A stretch of 64,000 bases of DNA from Vitis vinifera (taxonomy: Eukaryota > Streptophyta > Magnoliopsida > Vitales > Vitaceae). The DNA is taken from NCBI RefSeq assembly GCF_030704535.1, contig NC_081822.1, forward strand, positions 7,544,501-7,608,500, given 5' to 3'. The notes beneath the pieces were generated by a model, which saw nothing but the letters and a program-made list of their open reading frames with translations, had not been told where the DNA came from and made no database searches. Every line of letters starts with the position of its first letter. Position 1 is the stretch's first letter. Of this stretch, positions 62,350 to 64,000 are shown piece by piece. The translations under genes were made by a program, and so were the position numbers.

Positions 62350-64000
62350 GAAAACTACAAAGCAATTGTCACATAAAATTCACATTGGTTTAGAAATTAA
62401 ATTTAAAATTTGAAGTCCTAAAATAAAGTTCCTTAACTAAGGCACAAGAAAAGTGACCTCATAACATACCATAAGTTGTGCTTCCATGGTGGAGGAAGTG
62501 CTTTTTCATTAGACAACTTTACTAACAAGCAAAAAAATGTATTCATGTATTGATTTTCTATCACTTAAGCATCCAACATGATCATAATATGAATATCTAG
62601 TTACTTTAAGATTTCGAGTATACCTAAACGTGAGCATGTAATCTTTTGTTCCTTACAGATAATGTGATACCTTTTTGGTAGCAACTCAATGATCTTATCC
62701 TAAATTGCTTTCAAATCTTCCTAATACTCTAACCAAAAAGCTAATGTCAAAACTAGCATAGGTTTGAGCAACATTAAGCTTTCCCATAGCAGGAGCATGT
62801 GGATTATTTTCTACTTTTTCACTCCTCTCCACTTTGTTTCATGGGCATTGATCAAAATTGTAATTTTCACCTTCAAACATTGACACCACTCCCATAGAAC
62901 AATCATGCATGTTATATCTTTCAAGAGCTTTATAGATATAAGTCTTTTGGGAAAGCCTAAGAAGTCACTTCGACTTACCCTGACAAATTAATTTGAATTT
63001 TAATCATGGAGAATGCTTCATTTAGGTCCTTTATGTCAAAGTCCTCAAAAAGAAAAACTTTAGTTTTTTTAAATAAATTGATATCTTTACTAGCATGCAA
63101 GATACGAATGGCATAGAGGATTACAAATATGAACTTGCTCTCATTAACCTTCAATCATATAGATTGATCAATAATATTTTCCATAAATCCAAAGGAGAAA
63201 CTTGTTTTAACTCATGTATAAACTTTTTTAATTTGTACACCAAATTTTCCTTTCATCTTCTTCGAAACCTTTAACTTGATTCATATAGATATTTTCATTC
63301 AAGAAATTCGAGTTTACATCCATTTAATGTAACTTTAAGTGAAAATGAGTTGCTAATGTCACGAGGATTCTAAAGAAGCCTTTTTAGGATATAAGAGAGA
63401 ATGTTTCTCTTTATGCTCCTCTTCTTCATGTGGTTTTTTTTTTTTTTTTTTTTTGCCTTTCTAGAAGTAACATTTTAAATTATTTTCCTTCTCTCTACCA
63501 TTTGAGGTGCCAAATTTCTTACTTTTCTTTATTATTCCTTTTATTTTATGAGATTGATTTCTGTCTTGTGGTACCATGTATACCGCTTATAATTGTTTTT
63601 GTTTTAATGTTCCTTATTCTCACACACACATAACCATTGACTCATGAATGATCCATTTATCCTCGCGTGTGTTGCATGAAATTTTGAAAAAATCATTTTC
63701 AAAGCGTTGAGTTGATTGGTTATTTTGCTTATGTCCATTATGTGTTATTTAATCCCCCTTACTCCCTTATATTTCATGCTAATTAATTTAGACATCAACA
63801 TGTTTGTCATTGTCTAATGTTACAAATTATAGTTCATAAAGGCAAGGAATTCTTTAAATCCTAGTGGAAGCAGGAATTAGACTTTTAATATTTTTGGCAA
63901 TCTCCTCATAATCAAGATATCCATTCAATTAAAATACCAAATTTTTTCGTATAAAGTGTCTTTGCATCAAATGCGTTGTCATTGAAAATTTAAACAATTT
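62350..64000 (-). mobile_element. Broken Ty1/Copia relic running to the window edge
   Basis: On the minus strand, a gag (UBN2) stretch lies at about 63850-63640, reverse transcriptase at about 63380-62950 (MDVNSNFLNENIYM, then a degraded FILY..DI core and DINLFKKTKVFLFEDFDIKD), the connecting part at 62950-62640 and RNase H (SSTMEAQLMVCYE) at about 62490-62350. Integrase appears to be missing between gag and reverse transcriptase. There are many breaks and no LTR was identified. An old, dead copy, opposite in orientation to ACA. Confidence 0.8.

Overview
The window is plant nuclear DNA, most likely from a woody dicot. Grapevine (Vitis) is my best guess, judging from the look of the repeats and close agreement of the proteins with Arabidopsis orthologs, but I could not test it. 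The evidence for a plant is strong: GT-AG introns throughout, long AT-rich gaps, Copia and other retroelement fossils, plastid DNA fragments, and seven recognisable plant genes. All exon limits below were worked out by hand from reading frame, splice signals and family memory.

Layout. 1-3.6 kb: a broken Copia pol relic split by a small inverted-repeat DNA element, then the 3' end of a LINE. 5.2-9.4 kb (minus): NPGR1, a TPR calmodulin-binding protein of the pollen-germination family, five coding exons. 13.2-18.4 kb (plus): CSA-1/ERCC8, a nine-exon WD40 DNA-repair and ubiquitin-ligase adaptor, with a SINE and a 216-bp tandem repeat in its introns. 19.25-19.55 kb: a plastid psbC fragment. 21.1-22.3 kb (plus): an intronless F-box/kelch-like gene. 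25.3-31.1 kb: a head-to-tail segmental duplication holding an apparently complete six-exon VDAC (porin)-like gene (26.07-27.96 kb, minus) and its decayed partial copy (about 28.94-29.76 kb). 31.6-32.5 kb: a MITE and a retroelement-type repeat. 34.9-36.5 kb (plus): an ARM-repeat protein, two exons. 40.5-41.4 kb (minus): D14, the strigolactone receptor, two exons with an intact catalytic triad. 45.4-48.5 kb: a 1.4-kb tandem duplication with a strong hairpin. 50.1-61.2 kb (plus): ACA1/ACA2-type autoinhibited Ca2+-ATPase. Its 5.1-kb first intron carries a Copia relic interrupted by plastid psbD DNA. 62.3 kb to the end: another broken Copia relic (minus).

The genes do not form a pathway; they are ordinary single-copy neighbours: Ca2+/calmodulin (ACA, NPGR1), protein turnover (CSA, F-box), hormone perception (D14), mitochondrial outer membrane (VDAC). 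I found no CRISPR array, no toxin or phage-like system and no convincing undescribed multi-gene system. The most interesting material is structural: the VDAC duplication and its microhomology deletion, two plastid insertions from the same plastid operon, strand-biased decay in one of them, and several nested or tandem repeats.
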